A DNA stretch of 64,000 nt from Thelonectria olida (Eukaryota > Ascomycota > Sordariomycetes > Hypocreales > Nectriaceae): NCBI GenBank assembly GCA_020736575.1, contig JAGPYM010000029.1, forward strand, positions 310,001 through 374,000, read 5' to 3'. The translations under genes were made by a program, and so were the position numbers. The notes beneath the pieces are model-generated. The model searched no databases, was not told where the DNA came from, and saw only the letters and a program-made list of their open reading frames with translations. Shown here piece after piece: positions 44,401 to 56,828 of this stretch. Positions within the stretch are counted from its first letter, which is position 1; each line of letters starts with the position of its first letter.

Positions 44401-46539
44401 AGCTCTCTTAATAAAATCATTCTCGCTAGCAACAACTTATCCTACTATAGGGAAGAACTAGATATTATTAACCACCCTATTCTCTAAGCTATAAAAGAAT
44501 AGATTAGCACCCTTAATTAAGAATAAGCTTTCCAGTCGCACCTTACATAACGTAATAAAAAGCTTAAGAACAGATAAAGTATATTTAACTCTATAAAGCC
44601 CATAGAATAGACACCTATACCACTCGCAAAAATCGCCCTAAAGGCAGATAACTCGAAAACCCTTATAATAACCTATAAGAGTAAAACCCTAAGCCCTAAG
44701 GGAAGTAACATTATCTATAATAAAATATTATAATAGCTTATCAAGGCATACAGCCACTTAATATAACCTCGCTAAAATACCTATGCAAGATAATCAGCTG
44801 TGGAAGCTCTCGATTTAAGCCCAGCAGACCAAGACCTTATTAACCTAATTAAATAGGAACTCACAATCCAAATAGGAAATAACATTCTTAAACTATTCCT
44901 TATAATATTAGATTATAAATAAGCCTAAGAATTAAAACTACCTATTACCACTTAGTATATATTTCTAAACTCGCTTACTAATAGTATCCTAATATAACAG
45001 ACATAGATCTATAAGTCACTAGAAGAAGAAGCGATTCTTAAGACTAATAATACTAGTTTAGAAGAAGATATTAGAAAAGAATTATAATAAGTTCACCCAA
45101 TTTACAAGTTAGTTATTAAAGGATAAAAGGTCACTATTAAAGACTTTTATATTTACGGCGCAAACTAATAAATAATCCAAGTAAGAAATTACAAACCCTA
45201 CTAACTATATAATAATAATACACCTATTTTAAACCTAATATACCCTAACTATTATATAATTTTATAAGTATTATATTATAACTATATATATATATAGCAC
45301 TTGCTATATAAAGCCTAGAATAACTACTACCTAATATAAATAGGGCCACACCCTATAGGATAATAGTATTAAGCTACTAACCTTATAAATTAAAAAAATA
45401 TAAGCTAGCTACCACATTTAAATATTACTATCCTTATAAACTGCATATACCCTCTACCTAGGAAATATATAAATAGGATATATAATACATTTAAATATTA
45501 GCACTAAGAATGCCTTATATATAAATAAGCTAAAATAGCAGATTAGCACTAAATATATTAGAAACAACCCACACGATCTTATAATATACACATTCTATAA
45601 AGTAAGACTATAGAACAATAGGTAAAGGATATATACAAATAGTCAAAAAATAATAAAAGCCGCCTATAATAGAGCTATAGGACCGGCTAGAGTAGGAGGA
45701 ATTTGTAAAACCTCTAAAAAGAGCTCTATATGCGATAATAAGACCTAATAATATATTACTATAATAATAGATAATACTATAAGTATAAATTAAGGGATAA
45801 TAGTTTACTATATTAGTAGATAGTAGAGTAGAGATAAATAGAGTTAACCTATAAATAGTTAATTATCTTAAGCTACTATAAAAGGATAAGGACACACCCT
45901 ATAGGATATTTAATATAGAAGGAAAACCATTTAAGTATAAAAATAGATAAATTACCCGCAAGATTAATTACCTTAAAGTATTTATTAAAAGAAAGAATTA
46001 AAGAATTAATCTTAATATTATACCCCTCTAAAGATATAACCTACTCCTAGGTTACTTATAGCTTTACTAATATAACCCCTTTATTAGTTAGCGTACTAGC
46101 TAGGTGCAAACCTTTCGAGGAGATGCAGCTAATAATATAGATAATAATTCAAATGATATAAGATCTTACACTTCTATTAAAAAGGATGAAAAAGTACGGC
46201 AGAGTAATAATAAAGACACTCCCCAACCTATAAAAAAATATAACCTTTAAAAAGAATATAATATAAATACTAAAAAGGGCAAGCGCAATAAATATAAAGG
46301 ATAATTGCATTCCTTAAAAAAATATTTGCATAAATAAATAAAGACTTTAAGTAATAGAAAAAGGTACTAATTAATAATAGACTTAAGAATATACTAGTAT
46401 AATATAAAGTCTATAAGAAACTATTTGCTAAAAAACTAGAAATAGGTCTACTAGAGCACTCTTAATAGGATTATAAGATTTAGCTTAAAGATAGAATATT
46501 AACTATATTCCACCCTATTTATAACCTTAATAAAGTATA

Positions 46540-49500
46540 ACTATATAAGCTTAAGAACTACCTTAAAGAAATATTAAAGAAAGAATATATTAGGATTTCC
46601 AAATTAGAAGTAGGCTATCTAGTTATATTTATTCCTAAAAAGAACAGAAAGCTCCAACTTATTATAAATTACCGCAGGCTTAATAATATTACTATTAAGA
46701 ATAGAACACCCTTACTTTTAATTAATAAACTAAAGGACTAACTCTATAGGATGAAGTACTTTACTATATTAGATTTAAAAGGAGCCTACAACCTTATCCG
46801 CATTAAAAAAGGACACAAATAGAAAACCGCTTTTAGAATAAAGTTTAGATTTTATAAATATCTTATTATACCCTTTAGTCTTACTAATATACTAGTAATA
46901 TTCTAATAAATAATTAATAATATATTATAAGAATACCTAAATGTATTTGTAATATACTACCTTAATAATATCCTTATCTTCTCTAGAACGGAAGAAGAAC
47001 ATATAAAATATATCCATAAGGTACTATAAGCTCTTAAAGATGCTAAACTGCTAGTTAAACTAGAAAAAAGTCATCTCCACGCCTTAGAAGTGGAATTTCT
47101 AGGATATATTATCTCTTATAATAAGATACAAATAGACCTAAAAAAACTTTTAGCAGTTAAGGACTAGAAGAAACCAAAGTTAGTTAAGAAAGTATAAGCC
47201 TTCTTAAGATTTACAAACTACTACTACAAGTTCTTTAAAGATTTTAGGAAACTAGCCGCACTACTTATTAAATTAATAAAAAAGGATTAACTATTTATTT
47301 GGAAACCTAATATCTAGGAAGCCTTTAATAAAATTAAGGATCTTATCCTTAGTAAACTAGTACTTAAGATATTTAACCCTACACAACCTATTAAACTAGA
47401 AATAGACTCTTTAGACTTTACCCTAAAAGCCCAGATCGGATAATATAATAATAATAAGAAGTTACACCTAATTGCATTCTACTTCTATAAGTTATATAAA
47501 GTAGAATTTAACTACCCCATTTATAATAAAGAATTCCTTATAATTATTAATACTTTTAAAGAATTTTAATAATACCTATTAAAAAGCTACTATTAGGTTA
47601 TAATTTATATAGACTATAAGAATATCTTACACTTTACTACTACTTAATAACTTAGCAGATAATAACTTAAATATACTAAATACCTATTAGAATTTAATTA
47701 TATTATTAAATATAAAAAAGGATTAGAGAATAGCAGAGCTAATACTATCAGCCGACAACTAGACTTTAATATAGGTAAAGTTAAGATAAAAGAACAACTG
47801 CTAACTTTCATACCTAAAGGACACTTCAAATAGAAATATATTATAGCCACTACCGCCTAATATATCCCTAAATACTTAATAGAATAATAGAAGGAATATA
47901 TCTAATAATTAATTACTAGAGATAAGCTTAAATAACTTATTATTAAATGAGTAGATTAGGTTAACTTAATATTAGGAATAATTACCTATTAAAAAATAAT
48001 CTACCTACTCTAGAAACTAAGAAACGAATTTATTAAATACTATTACTAAACTATCAAATACTATAATAAATAGGACGACCTATAATTTTAGAACTACTTT
48101 AATAAGAACTTCTAGTAGGAAGGAGCAGAACCGAACAACTACCTTTACTACGATTAGTGCCTATAAAGCGAAGGCCTTACCCCCGAAATAATAGGAAGAA
48201 AACCCACTAGGAATATATAAAACCAGCCACTTAAAAAACACCTTAAGCTTCTTATTATAATAGAAGACTAGGACTAAGTAACTAGCAACACCTAAACCCA
48301 AACAATTAGAAGAAATAAAGATAGAAGAATTGCTATCTTAAGGGAACTGTAAAATGAAATTATTAACTATTACTACTAACTTAACTATAATAGTAACCCA
48401 TATAGAGTTATAAACAACATGCAATAAATCTATAATATAGAGGAACTTTACACACAAGCATATTATATAATAGGATCTTATAATAAATGCAAATAATATA
48501 AAAAGAAGACCCTTATAATAATATATATAATAGAATAGGGAAATCTACTACTTAAATAGATCCTGGAATATAATAAATAATTACCAAGTAATAAAAAGAT
48601 AGATAAGTAATAAGTACTAGAACACTTATAAGAGGACCTTATATAGGAAATCTATAAACACCCGCTCTACGGACATTAAGGAATTAATAAAACCCTTAAA
48701 CAAGTTAAGATAATATTTTTATTTCCTAGAGTTAAAGAAATAGTTAAAAAAATTATTAAATAATACCTTATCTGTAATAAAATAAAAGTATAATAATATA
48801 AACCCTATAAAGAACTCTAACCCATACCGGTTGCGGAACGACTATAGGATTTAATTACTATAGACTTTATTATAAAACTACTACTATTACTAGACCCTAT
48901 AATAAGCACGGCCTATAATAGTATTCTAGTTATTATTAATAGACTTATAAAATTTTCTTATTTTATTCTATATTAAAAAATAACCGATATAGAAGAATTT
49001 TCCTATATCTTTTTATAGAATATTATTAGCATATATAAACTACCTAATATAATTATCTCAGATAGAGGACTACCCTTTTTCTCGAATTTTTAGTAAAGCC
49101 TTATAGTAAGGATCGGACTAAACTATAAGTTAACTACTACTTAAAGACTATAGGTTAATAGACAGATTGAATAAATAAATTAAGTTTTAGAGACCTACTT
49201 TTATTATTATATTAACTACATTTAGAATAATTAGGTTAAAAAACTGCTAATAGTACAATTGGCCTATAATATAGCAACTAATAAAAGTACTAAAATTATA
49301 CTAAGCTATACAAACTTTAGATTCACCCCTAATACCTATAGAGATTTAAGGAATAGACCACTTACACTAGTAGCTATCCTTATATTAGACTAATTTAAGA
49401 ATTTGTATAAAGAAATATATATAGAACTTTCTTTTATTTAGAAAATATATAAAAAATACTACAATTAGAAAAGGTTAAAAGAACTAACCTTTTTAGAGGG

Positions 49501-49870
49501 AGATATAGTACTTCTTGCTATAAAAAACATTAATATAAAAAGACTAAATAAAAAACTTAACTATAAGTATATTAGACCTTATAAAATTTTAGAAAAAATC
49601 TTAGAAAACAACTACAAACTAGACTTACTAGTAAAGGTTAAGCTCTATTTAATCTTTTATATTTCCTTACTTGAATTAACTAAAGGAATAATTAGGATCA
49701 GAATGAATAATAATATAAAAACTAAAGTTAAAGACCTTAATAAGTATAAGGTAGAATAAATCCTCAATATTATAAAAGAAAATAAATAAATCAAGTACCT
49801 TATTAAATGGAAAGGCTATAATAAAAAGGAAAATATATAAAAACTACTAGAATACCTTACCTATATGCAG
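46540..49870 (+). pseudogene. RIP-destroyed pol of inner element
   Basis: Ignoring stops, the plus strand reads KYFTILDLKGAYNLIRIKKG, FKYLIIPF-type RT motifs and YYLNNILIFS at 46951-46985 (mutated YxDD catalytic box). RNase H (LEIDSLDFTLKA, where the catalytic DAS is lost) follows, then the integrase core (ITIDFI near 48850) and a chromodomain (YLIKWKGY, 49790-49830). This order defines a chromodomain-bearing Ty3/Gypsy element. Every domain carries stops that fit C-to-T on either strand. Confidence 0.85.
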
Positions 49871-50440
49871 TACCTACTAAAGAACTTTCACTAGTAATGC
49901 CAGAACTAAATAAGGGATTAAGCTTATTAAAACCCTTACTAAGACCTAAGGAAGACTAGTCCACCTTATTAGGAACGCCTAATAATTGAAGGTTGTTCAC
50001 TACCCAGCTCTTATAGGACTCTAATACTAAAAGAATGCCATCCTTTTTATCTAACTCTTACATCCCCTATTTAAATAACTTAAAACCCTTCTCTTTTACC
50101 CTCTTTTTAATTTTATAGATATAAGCCAAGCGACTTATAGCCTGGGCTAAAGATAATTGCAGTTCCGCAAGTTGAGTATAAAGAACTAGAATCTTATCCC
50201 CAGCCTCTTCCTCTTCTAACTCAAGTTTTTTCTACTGCTTAATAAGCTTATTTACTATATAAGGGAAGTTAGTAAAAGAAGGAATAGAAATAAGAAGAAA
50301 AACGCATAAGAAGAAGCTATATTAATACCGTCATACGTTCGACCCCGCTAAATATATTATTTATACTTATCTATTCGACCTATATCGTCCATCTCGCAAA
50401 CCAGTTGCAGTTTATACTTGAAATAATAAGTGTAAGGCAT
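49857..50440 (-). pseudogene. Antisense accessory ORF of the inner element
   Basis: Antisense to pol, between the chromodomain and the 3' LTR. It is the counterpart of the ORF in the outer element and less mutated. A long stretch reads LELEEEEAGDKILVLYTQLA, LSLAQAISRLAYIYK, RVKEKGFKLF, then LVLESYKSWVVNNLQLLGVP. The charged heptad-like run suggests a coiled coil. The length differs by one base from a whole number of codons, so a small indel is present. Its conservation in two separately mutated copies argues that it was a real gene of the element. Confidence 0.7.
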
Positions 50441-50650
50441 GTTAGCTAAACAAGAGTTCTATTCTAGGAAATAAACTAAAAAATCACATTTGGATGTCTT
50501 TTTCGCTTTTAATTTGGTTATACGGCCTAATATTATATTAGTATGGCAGTATAGAAAAGAAAAATGGAGGTTTAAGTTGACTAACTACTGGCGGTTATAT
50601 AAGGTTATAAATATAGCCTTAAGGGCAAGACTAATAGAGGGGAGACATTA

Positions 50651-51029
50651 TATTACAATCTATAACAAACACTCTATTATATGCCCTACACCAACCCCAC
50701 TTTTATTATCCAATTGCTATAGGATCACCCTTCCGAGCGCGATCCAAATGTTTAGATCACTCTTATAATTATAATCTAAAAGGAAGGCTTATAATCTTAA
50801 CTATAATCTAAGGAAGACCCCCTTAGTATATAAACACATTTATTTAGCATATTAGATAGATATAGCTACTTTAGCTTTTAATATAATTTAATTACACTTA
50901 TCTATTTTAAGTATATCACTAGATATAATAACCTACTATATTGCTCAGACCTTAACGCCCTAATCTCCCTGCCAACATAAACCTAGAACCCTCTAGTCTT
51001 ATCTGTTGGGAATTGACCAGATCGTTATA
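50651..51029 (+). repeat. 3' LTR of the inner element
   Basis: 379 bp. Noticeably less RIP-mutated than its 5' partner: CCGAGCGCGATCC near 50733 keeps CpG sites. Starts TATTACAATC and ends GATCGTTATA. Confidence 0.93.
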
Positions 51030-51034
51030 GGTTA

Positions 51035-54000
51035 TATTAGTAAAGTTATAAGTAACCTAGGAGTATAAAGTATTTTTAAAGGGGTATAATATTAAGATTA
51101 ACTTTTTAATTCTTTTTTTAAATAAATACCTTAAGGTAATTAATTTTATAAGTAATTTATCCTTTCTTATATTTAAATAGTTTTTCTTTTATATTAGTTA
51201 TCTTATAAGGTATTTCCTTACTCTTTTATAATAGCCTAAGACAATTGATTATATATAGGTCAATTGTATTTATCTCTATTCTACTATCTATTAAAGTGGT
51301 AAACTATTTTCTTATAATTTATATTTATAGTATTATCTGTTATTAGGGTAATATTTTATAGGGTCTTATTATTATATATAGAGCTCTTTTTAAAGGTTTT
51401 ATAACTTCCTCCTATTTTAGCTAGTCTTATAGCTCTATTATAAGTAGCGCTTATTATTTTTTACCTTTTTATATACTTCCTTAACCTATTATTTTACTAT
51501 TTTATTTTATAGGGCTTATATATTATAGGGTTATATATTTTTTATTAAGTATTATTTATGTTAGTTTTATAGCTTGGCTTGCTTATATATTAGGCATTTT
51601 TAATATTAGTATTAGAGAGTATTATATATCCTATTTAAGTATTTCTTAAGTAAGAGGTACTTATATTCTATAAGGATGGCGATATTTAGGTATGGTAGCT
51701 AATTTATATTTCTTTAGTACGCTAGATTATTTATTAGGTACTATCTTCCTATAGGGTATGGTTCTAATTATATAAGATAGTAATTATTTTATATTTTAGA
51801 GGGTAAGTATTATCTATATATATGGTTATAATATAATACTTATAAAATTGTATTATAGTTGGGGTATATTATATTTAAGATAGGGGTGTTATTTTTATAA
51901 AATTGATTAAGTTTATAGTCTTCTTTTTAGATTATTTGTTAATTTATACTATAAATGTAAAAGTTTTTAGTTGTAACCTTTTATTCTTTAATAATCTATT
52001 TATAGATTAGATAGACTTACTATACTTTTTTTTTAATATCTTCTTTTAAGCTAGTATTATTAGTTTTAGGGATTATTTCTCCTTTTTTTAGTAATTTATA
52101 GATTTATATCTATTATATTAGGATACTATTAGTAAGTAAGTTTAGGAATATATACTATATGGTAATAGGTAGTCTAAGTTCTTTAGCTTATTTATAGTCT
52201 AATAGTATTATAAAGGGTTTAGGGATATTATCTCCTAACTATTTGGTGAGTTCTTGTCTGATTAGATTAATAAGGTCTTAGTTTATAGGGCTTAAGTTGA
52301 GGTTTTTAATAGTTGCTCTATTTCTAGTATTTTAGTTTAATTGTAGATCTTTTAATTAGTTATTAGGTAGTGCATATTATAATATTATTATTTAATTAGG
52401 TGCTTATATATATTCTATCGTTTTCTTATTATTCTTCTAATTTAACTTGCTTTTTCTAATTATTATAAGAATTTTTATCCTTCCTTAATTAATAAGGTTG
52501 ATTTTTATTAGTTTGGGGATTGGTCTTTATATAGTATATTTAGTAATACTCCTTTTTCCTAGGTTGGATTAAGTATCTTTCTGGCTAAGTGTGTTATTAT
52601 TATTATACTTGGCTTCTTTCTATTTTTTATATAAGCTTTATAATACTAGGAGTATAGTACTATTAGGGATTCCTCTATTATTATAACTGCTTTATATTAT
52701 AGTAAGAGTTTTCTCTAGAGTATTTTAATTGGATTTATTATCTTTAGGTATGCTAATTAGTACTTTTACCTATTTCTTATTTTTATAGATTTAGTAATCT
52801 CCTAGATAGGTTTTTTTATATATTATAAGTTGCATTTTCTATCCTACCTTCTGCTAGGGCTTGCAGGGGTAGTATCTGTTATTCTTACTATTTTTATAGA
52901 GGTAATAGTTATTATTATAGTATGCTGTCTAGTATAATAAGATATACTTTTAAGGTTTAGGGTACTTGTATAGTTCCTTATAGTTTATATGTTTACTAGT
53001 AACTATAGTGGTTACTGCTAGAGTTTGGGTAGCTGTTTTAACTGCTATTTGTAGTTTATTCTATTAGTTAGTGTTATTTAGGCGTTTCTTACTTTTAGGA
53101 ATAGGTTTGAACTTCTAGTTAGTCTTATTAGGGTTTTGATATTTGTTTTTAAAGTGTTCCTTCTTTTTATAGTTCTAGTAAGTAATTTGCAAATAGTTCT
53201 GTCTAGTGGCTTTGAGTTCTATTAGGCTATTATAGGTTTTATAAGAGGTATTCCCTTACTATTCTCTTCCTTTCTTTTTATTATTCTTTTAGTACCTATT
53301 AGGGTAGTAGGGATTATAGGAGGTGTGTTTTCCTATTTGGCACTTTTAGGCTTTTTTTTATCTGCATTTATATTATTGCTTGTTAATTTTAATAGTTATA
53401 GTGATATACTTTGTAAGGGTATTAGGGCATTTGGCTTTATAGATCTTATCCCTAACCTTATTTTTAAGTCTTTTATAAAAGATTTTAATAAGTATATTAT
53501 TATCCTATTTAAATTTGGCTATAATTTGTTAAAATGTAATAGTATAAGTGGTAGTAGAAGTAATCTATTAGATTTTATAGATATTAGTAGCTGCTTGCTG
53601 TTCTTTATTAACTATTCTAAATATATCTTTAAGTGCGGACTTAAAATTATCCTATTTTAAAAAGATATTAACTGTTTTTTAATTTCGGCTGGTGTTACTA
53701 TTATGCTTAAGATAGTCTCTTATAATAGGTTTGAATTAGGTGGTTGTAATTCCTTCTATCTGACTATAGGTATATATAACCCTTCCTTTAGCTGAGGTAA
53801 GTTATTATAGGAACTAGCGGAAGTATATTTTAAGATGTATAAGGAAAGGTATAATATCCCTAGAGCTTTTATTAAAGGGTTCTAATTGAGGTGGCTTAAC
53901 TGCTTTACCTAGGTTGCATCTTCTATTCTGCTAAATAGCTGGGGCTTACTATTTTTAATTTTATAACTAGTTGTGAAATTAATTAATCTGGTTTTAAAGC

Positions 54001-54170
54001 TATTAGACTTTAATAGCTATTTCTATATTACTAGGTAGTATATAATAAGCTAGGGGTGTATTATTTAGTATAGGGTTAGGAGTATTAGTAGGTTAACTTC
54101 CGGATATAGTTATAATAGTATAATATTACTTAAGGTAATATAATAACCTTTTAAATAAAAGCTTTTAATA
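51035..54170 (-). pseudogene. RIP-destroyed gag/protease part of outer element
   Basis: The 5' half of the outer element on the minus strand. Read from 54170 leftwards it matches 43211-46075 of the inner element closely. The accidental open frame at 53325-53660 on the plus strand is a by-product of AT richness. Confidence 0.8.
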
Positions 54171-54563
54171 TATAATAATTTGGTTAGTTTCCTAATAGAT
54201 AAAAACTAGAGGGTTTTAGGTTTATATTAGTAGAGAGATTAGGGCATTAAGGTTTAAGTAATATAATAGGGTATTATATTTAGTAATATACTTAAAGTAA
54301 ATAAGTATAATTAAGTATTATTAAAAGCTAAAGAAGTTGTATTTATTTAATATATTAAATAAATATATTTATATACTAAAAGAGTGCTTTTTTAGATTAT
54401 AGTTAAAGACTATAATCCTTTTTTAGGATTATAATAAGAGGAGTGATCCTTTCTATTAGATTATGAACGAGGGAGTGATCCTTTATATGATTAGAGGGGG
54501 AAAAGTGGAGTAGTTGGGTTGGCTTCTTGGCATGTGATATGGGAACTGTCACGGGTTGTGACA
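54171..54563 (-). repeat. 5' LTR of the outer element
   Basis: 393 bp. Its right-hand 120 bases are almost unmutated and show the original terminus TGTCACAACCCGTGACAG on the minus strand, followed by ATTAA of the target duplication. Confidence 0.93.
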
Positions 54564-54568
54564 ATTAA

Positions 54569-55083
54569 TATTTATGTTTTAATATTTATAATTAATTAAT
54601 ATCTTTACAATTAGTAAATTTTATTATTATATAAACTCTTAGTATATTTTGCTACCTGGTTGCCTTGCTCAATTTCCATTGGTTTGAATGCCCTTGGACC
54701 CACTTTAACCTTTTCCAGACTTTCCTTTTTCGAGGCCCGGAATAAGGTTCCTTAAGAAAGGTTTACTTAGTAGGGACTTTTACCTTAAGACTAACTGTGA
54801 GCCCTATTAAGAAGCTTATTATAATAAATACAAGGCTAGGGTTTGGCCTATATCGACCTCTATTATATCCCTAGATTATTGGCTTTTTTAATAATAATAA
54901 TAATAATTAATTAATATATTTTATTAAAATATTAATATAGTATTTAAAAATATAAATTTATATAAAATAAATATATATAACTAATAATAAAAACTATTTT
55001 ATTAATTTAATAGCTTAAATACTCTTACTTTCTTACTTTAGCTATGGCTTTCAAATTTTGACTGTTGTAGCTATTTAAGTATC
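54569..55083. other. AT-rich flank with second SINE-like copy
   Basis: The sequence alternates between near-pure A/T (54569-54650 and 54900-55020) and an ordinary patch (54655-54730). It contains the SINE-like copy at 54731-54912. No gene. Confidence 0.5.
54731..54912 (+). repeat. Second copy of the SINE-like retroposon, RIP-mutated
   Basis: Starts CGAGGCCCGGAATAAGGTTC and ends in TTTTTTAATAATAATAATAA. It aligns over its whole length with the reverse complement of 241-409; differences are almost all C/T or G/A. No target duplication can be recognised because the right flank is A/T only. Confidence 0.7.
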
Positions 55084-55108
55084 TAAAACGCGGGGTCCCC
55101 GCGTTTTA
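55084..55108. promoter_or_regulatory. 25-bp perfect palindrome before the bZIP gene
   Basis: Arms TAAAACGCGGGG and its exact reverse complement surround a single T. The palindrome lies 61 bp upstream of the bZIP start codon, exactly at the transition from AT-rich to normal DNA. It could be an operator for a dimeric factor (for instance autoregulation), a hairpin in the 5' leader, or a remnant end of a mobile element. Confidence 0.6.
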
Positions 55109-55168
55109 AATGCCGAGGATCCACAACTCAAGTCAATCGACAATCCAATTCCTTCCATCGATCCAACT

Positions 55169-56626
55169 ATGGCGACTCACCCACGTACCCAAAAGACCGG
55201 CAGCTCTATTGCAGCAAGCGACGGCAAGTCAAGTGCCATGGACTTGCGCCGCATGAGAAAGCGCGAGCTCGATCGCAAAGCACAGCGAGTCGCGCGCGAC
55301 AGGACAAAGCACCGGATCGCCCATTTGGAGGGTCTTGTCGAGGAATTGCGCCAGCAAGACGGACGAGACAGCATCTATTCCCTGGCCCAGAGATTGAACC
55401 AGGCCGAACACCAGAGAGACTGCAGTAGGCGAGTGCTTGAGTCAATAATCTCGACTGCGAGCAAGCATCTCACAGAAGCTGCTGATGCTACCGAAACGGG
55501 CGCAAAGCAGCTAGATTATGCTCCTGCAAGCGGTTCCACGACCGGTCAAACCCCCCTCATTGCTGAAGAATCTGAGCATGCCATTCAGTCGGATTCTCAC
55601 CATGACGCACCTGCTGCAGCAACCGCCTATCGTGGGCTGGCACAAGGGACACTCTGCGCCTCGGAAACAGTCCCAGATCAGCTTCTCCTCAACGATGCAC
55701 AAACCGAGTTTAACTCAATCGATTCTTTCCTTTCTGCATTGAATAACGACGCCTTTGTAAGCGAGGGAGACAGCACATCTTTGGCGTTGTTTTCAGCGCC
55801 CGATTTATTCTGCGCTGACCTTGAAATGCCGCCTCTGTCCTCAAAAGATTGCTCCTGCAATTCGACATTTCCACGGTTTCGAGCCCTCTTTGACGGCACC
55901 ACTGTTCATGCCAACATTTGGCGAGCGGCAAACGATATTTTATCCACAGCAACCGCTCCAAAAATCTGCTCCAGATCGGAGGATACCCTCATTCGCGCAA
56001 TCCTTTTCGGGTGGGCGTCTCAGGATGTTCAAAACATAGATCATCATTGGCGTGCCGTTCGCTATATCGACGAAATTGGTTTTTCAAGCTGCTGCCAGAC
56101 AGAGCGTTTGGCCATCCTGTGGATGGTTCATTTGAGACTGGAGTTCATCACCAGCCCTTCGTCTAACAGCTCTCCGAATCTACCCATGTGGTATCTTACT
56201 CCGTATGTTACTCCGTCCATCTCCCTATTGAGACTCAAACATCTAACCATCTTGGAAGAACCCAGAAGAAAGACGATCCCCCTGCTGTTAACTATCTCAC
56301 CTGGTAAGTAAGTCGAATACATGATGCCATTTTCTCGAGTCCTGACCACCGTCTCAAGGCCCGGGGTTCGTCAACGTTTCCTGGAATTCCCCCACCTGTA
56401 CTGCCAAAACCTCTTCTGGTATCTATTCAAGGATCATTTTCGCATTGATTGGCCCTTTGAATTCCGCGACTGCTATGCGTGGAACGTGCAGGAAGGGCAA
56501 TTTTGCCTCTCTCCAAACTTTAAGAAAACATTGTACAAAGTGGATGCATGGAGGATGGAACCGCCCTTCTTCGAACACTTTCCAGAGTTGATGAATCATA
56601 TTCCAGTAGCGTGTAGTTCTAGCTAG
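55169..56626 (+). CDS. bZIP transcription factor with DUF3425 domain
   Basis: join(55169..56307,56359..56626), 468 residues. The basic region KRELDRKAQRVARDRTK (31-47) precedes a short leucine-zipper-like helix (HRIAHLEGLVEELRQ, with a further helix LAQRLNQAEHQRD). After a low-complexity middle, the C-terminal DUF3425 domain begins near WRAANDILS and runs to PPFFEHFPEL. The intron was placed at the second of two overlapping GTAAGT sites (56308-56358), because only this keeps SPGKPGVRQRFLEFPHLYCQ in frame. DUF3425 bZIPs are fungal regulators linked to stress and secondary metabolism. The gene directly borders the RIP block and is convergent with the P450. Confidence 0.87.
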
Positions 56627-56828
56627 ACTAAGCGTGTCAAATAGAGAACTGGCTGTATCCTGGCCTGTCCATGAGCCAGCTATGGGAAGCATGAAGGGAA
56701 TGCTTGACGTGCAAGTATTCATCAGCAATAGAATTACTAAATCTGTCAATTTATTTCTGCCGACATGATACACTTTACACTCGTGCAAAACCAACTGCGA
56801 CTTGCAGAGTCTGACCAACCCCCGTGGT

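Larger units (their letters stand above)
42827..51034 (+). mobile_element. Inner RIP-degraded Ty3/Gypsy chromovirus
   Basis: The element spans 42832-51029 (8198 bp), flanked by GGTTA duplications (42827-42831 and 51030-51034). LTRs at 42832-43210 and 50651-51029 are both 379 bp. Coding sense is the plus strand. A gag region with a zinc-knuckle remnant (about 44209-44255, NYKKKGYFKSKC) comes first, then protease, RT (46540-47100), RNase H (47390-47760), integrase (about 48650-49400) and a C-terminal chromodomain (49746-49860, KYLIKWKGY). Removing it restores an uninterrupted GGGGTTATATTAGTAAAG in the outer element, matching its own internal sequence near 46075. Confidence 0.93.
38143..54568 (-). 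mobile_element. Outer RIP-degraded Ty3/Gypsy chromovirus, with nested copy
   Basis: The element spans 38148-54563, flanked by the 5-bp duplication ATTAA (38143-38147 and 54564-54568). Its LTRs (38148-38540 and 54171-54563) are both 393 bp. Coding sense is the minus strand: gag and protease remnants lie at about 54150-51035, then the second element interrupts. RT, RNase H, integrase and chromodomain remnants continue at about 42826-39350. Without the insert (8198 bp plus 5-bp duplication) its length is 8213 bp. All frames are destroyed by C-to-T/G-to-A changes. Its internal sequence matches the inner element in inverted orientation. Confidence 0.92.

Noticed and set aside
50490..50768. 92-codon open frame overlapping the inner 3' LTR
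   Set aside because: It crosses the LTR boundary and lies opposite to the antisense accessory ORF; not preserved in the outer copy.
42832..51029. CRISPR-like or satellite array in the AT-rich block
   Set aside because: Repeated words are explained by LTRs and by RIP-reduced sequence complexity; there are no evenly spaced direct repeats with unique spacers.
53325..53660. 111-codon open frame inside the outer retrotransposon
   Set aside because: It runs antisense to the gag/protease part, is of extreme A/T composition, and is a by-product of RIP; no domain and no counterpart in the other copy.
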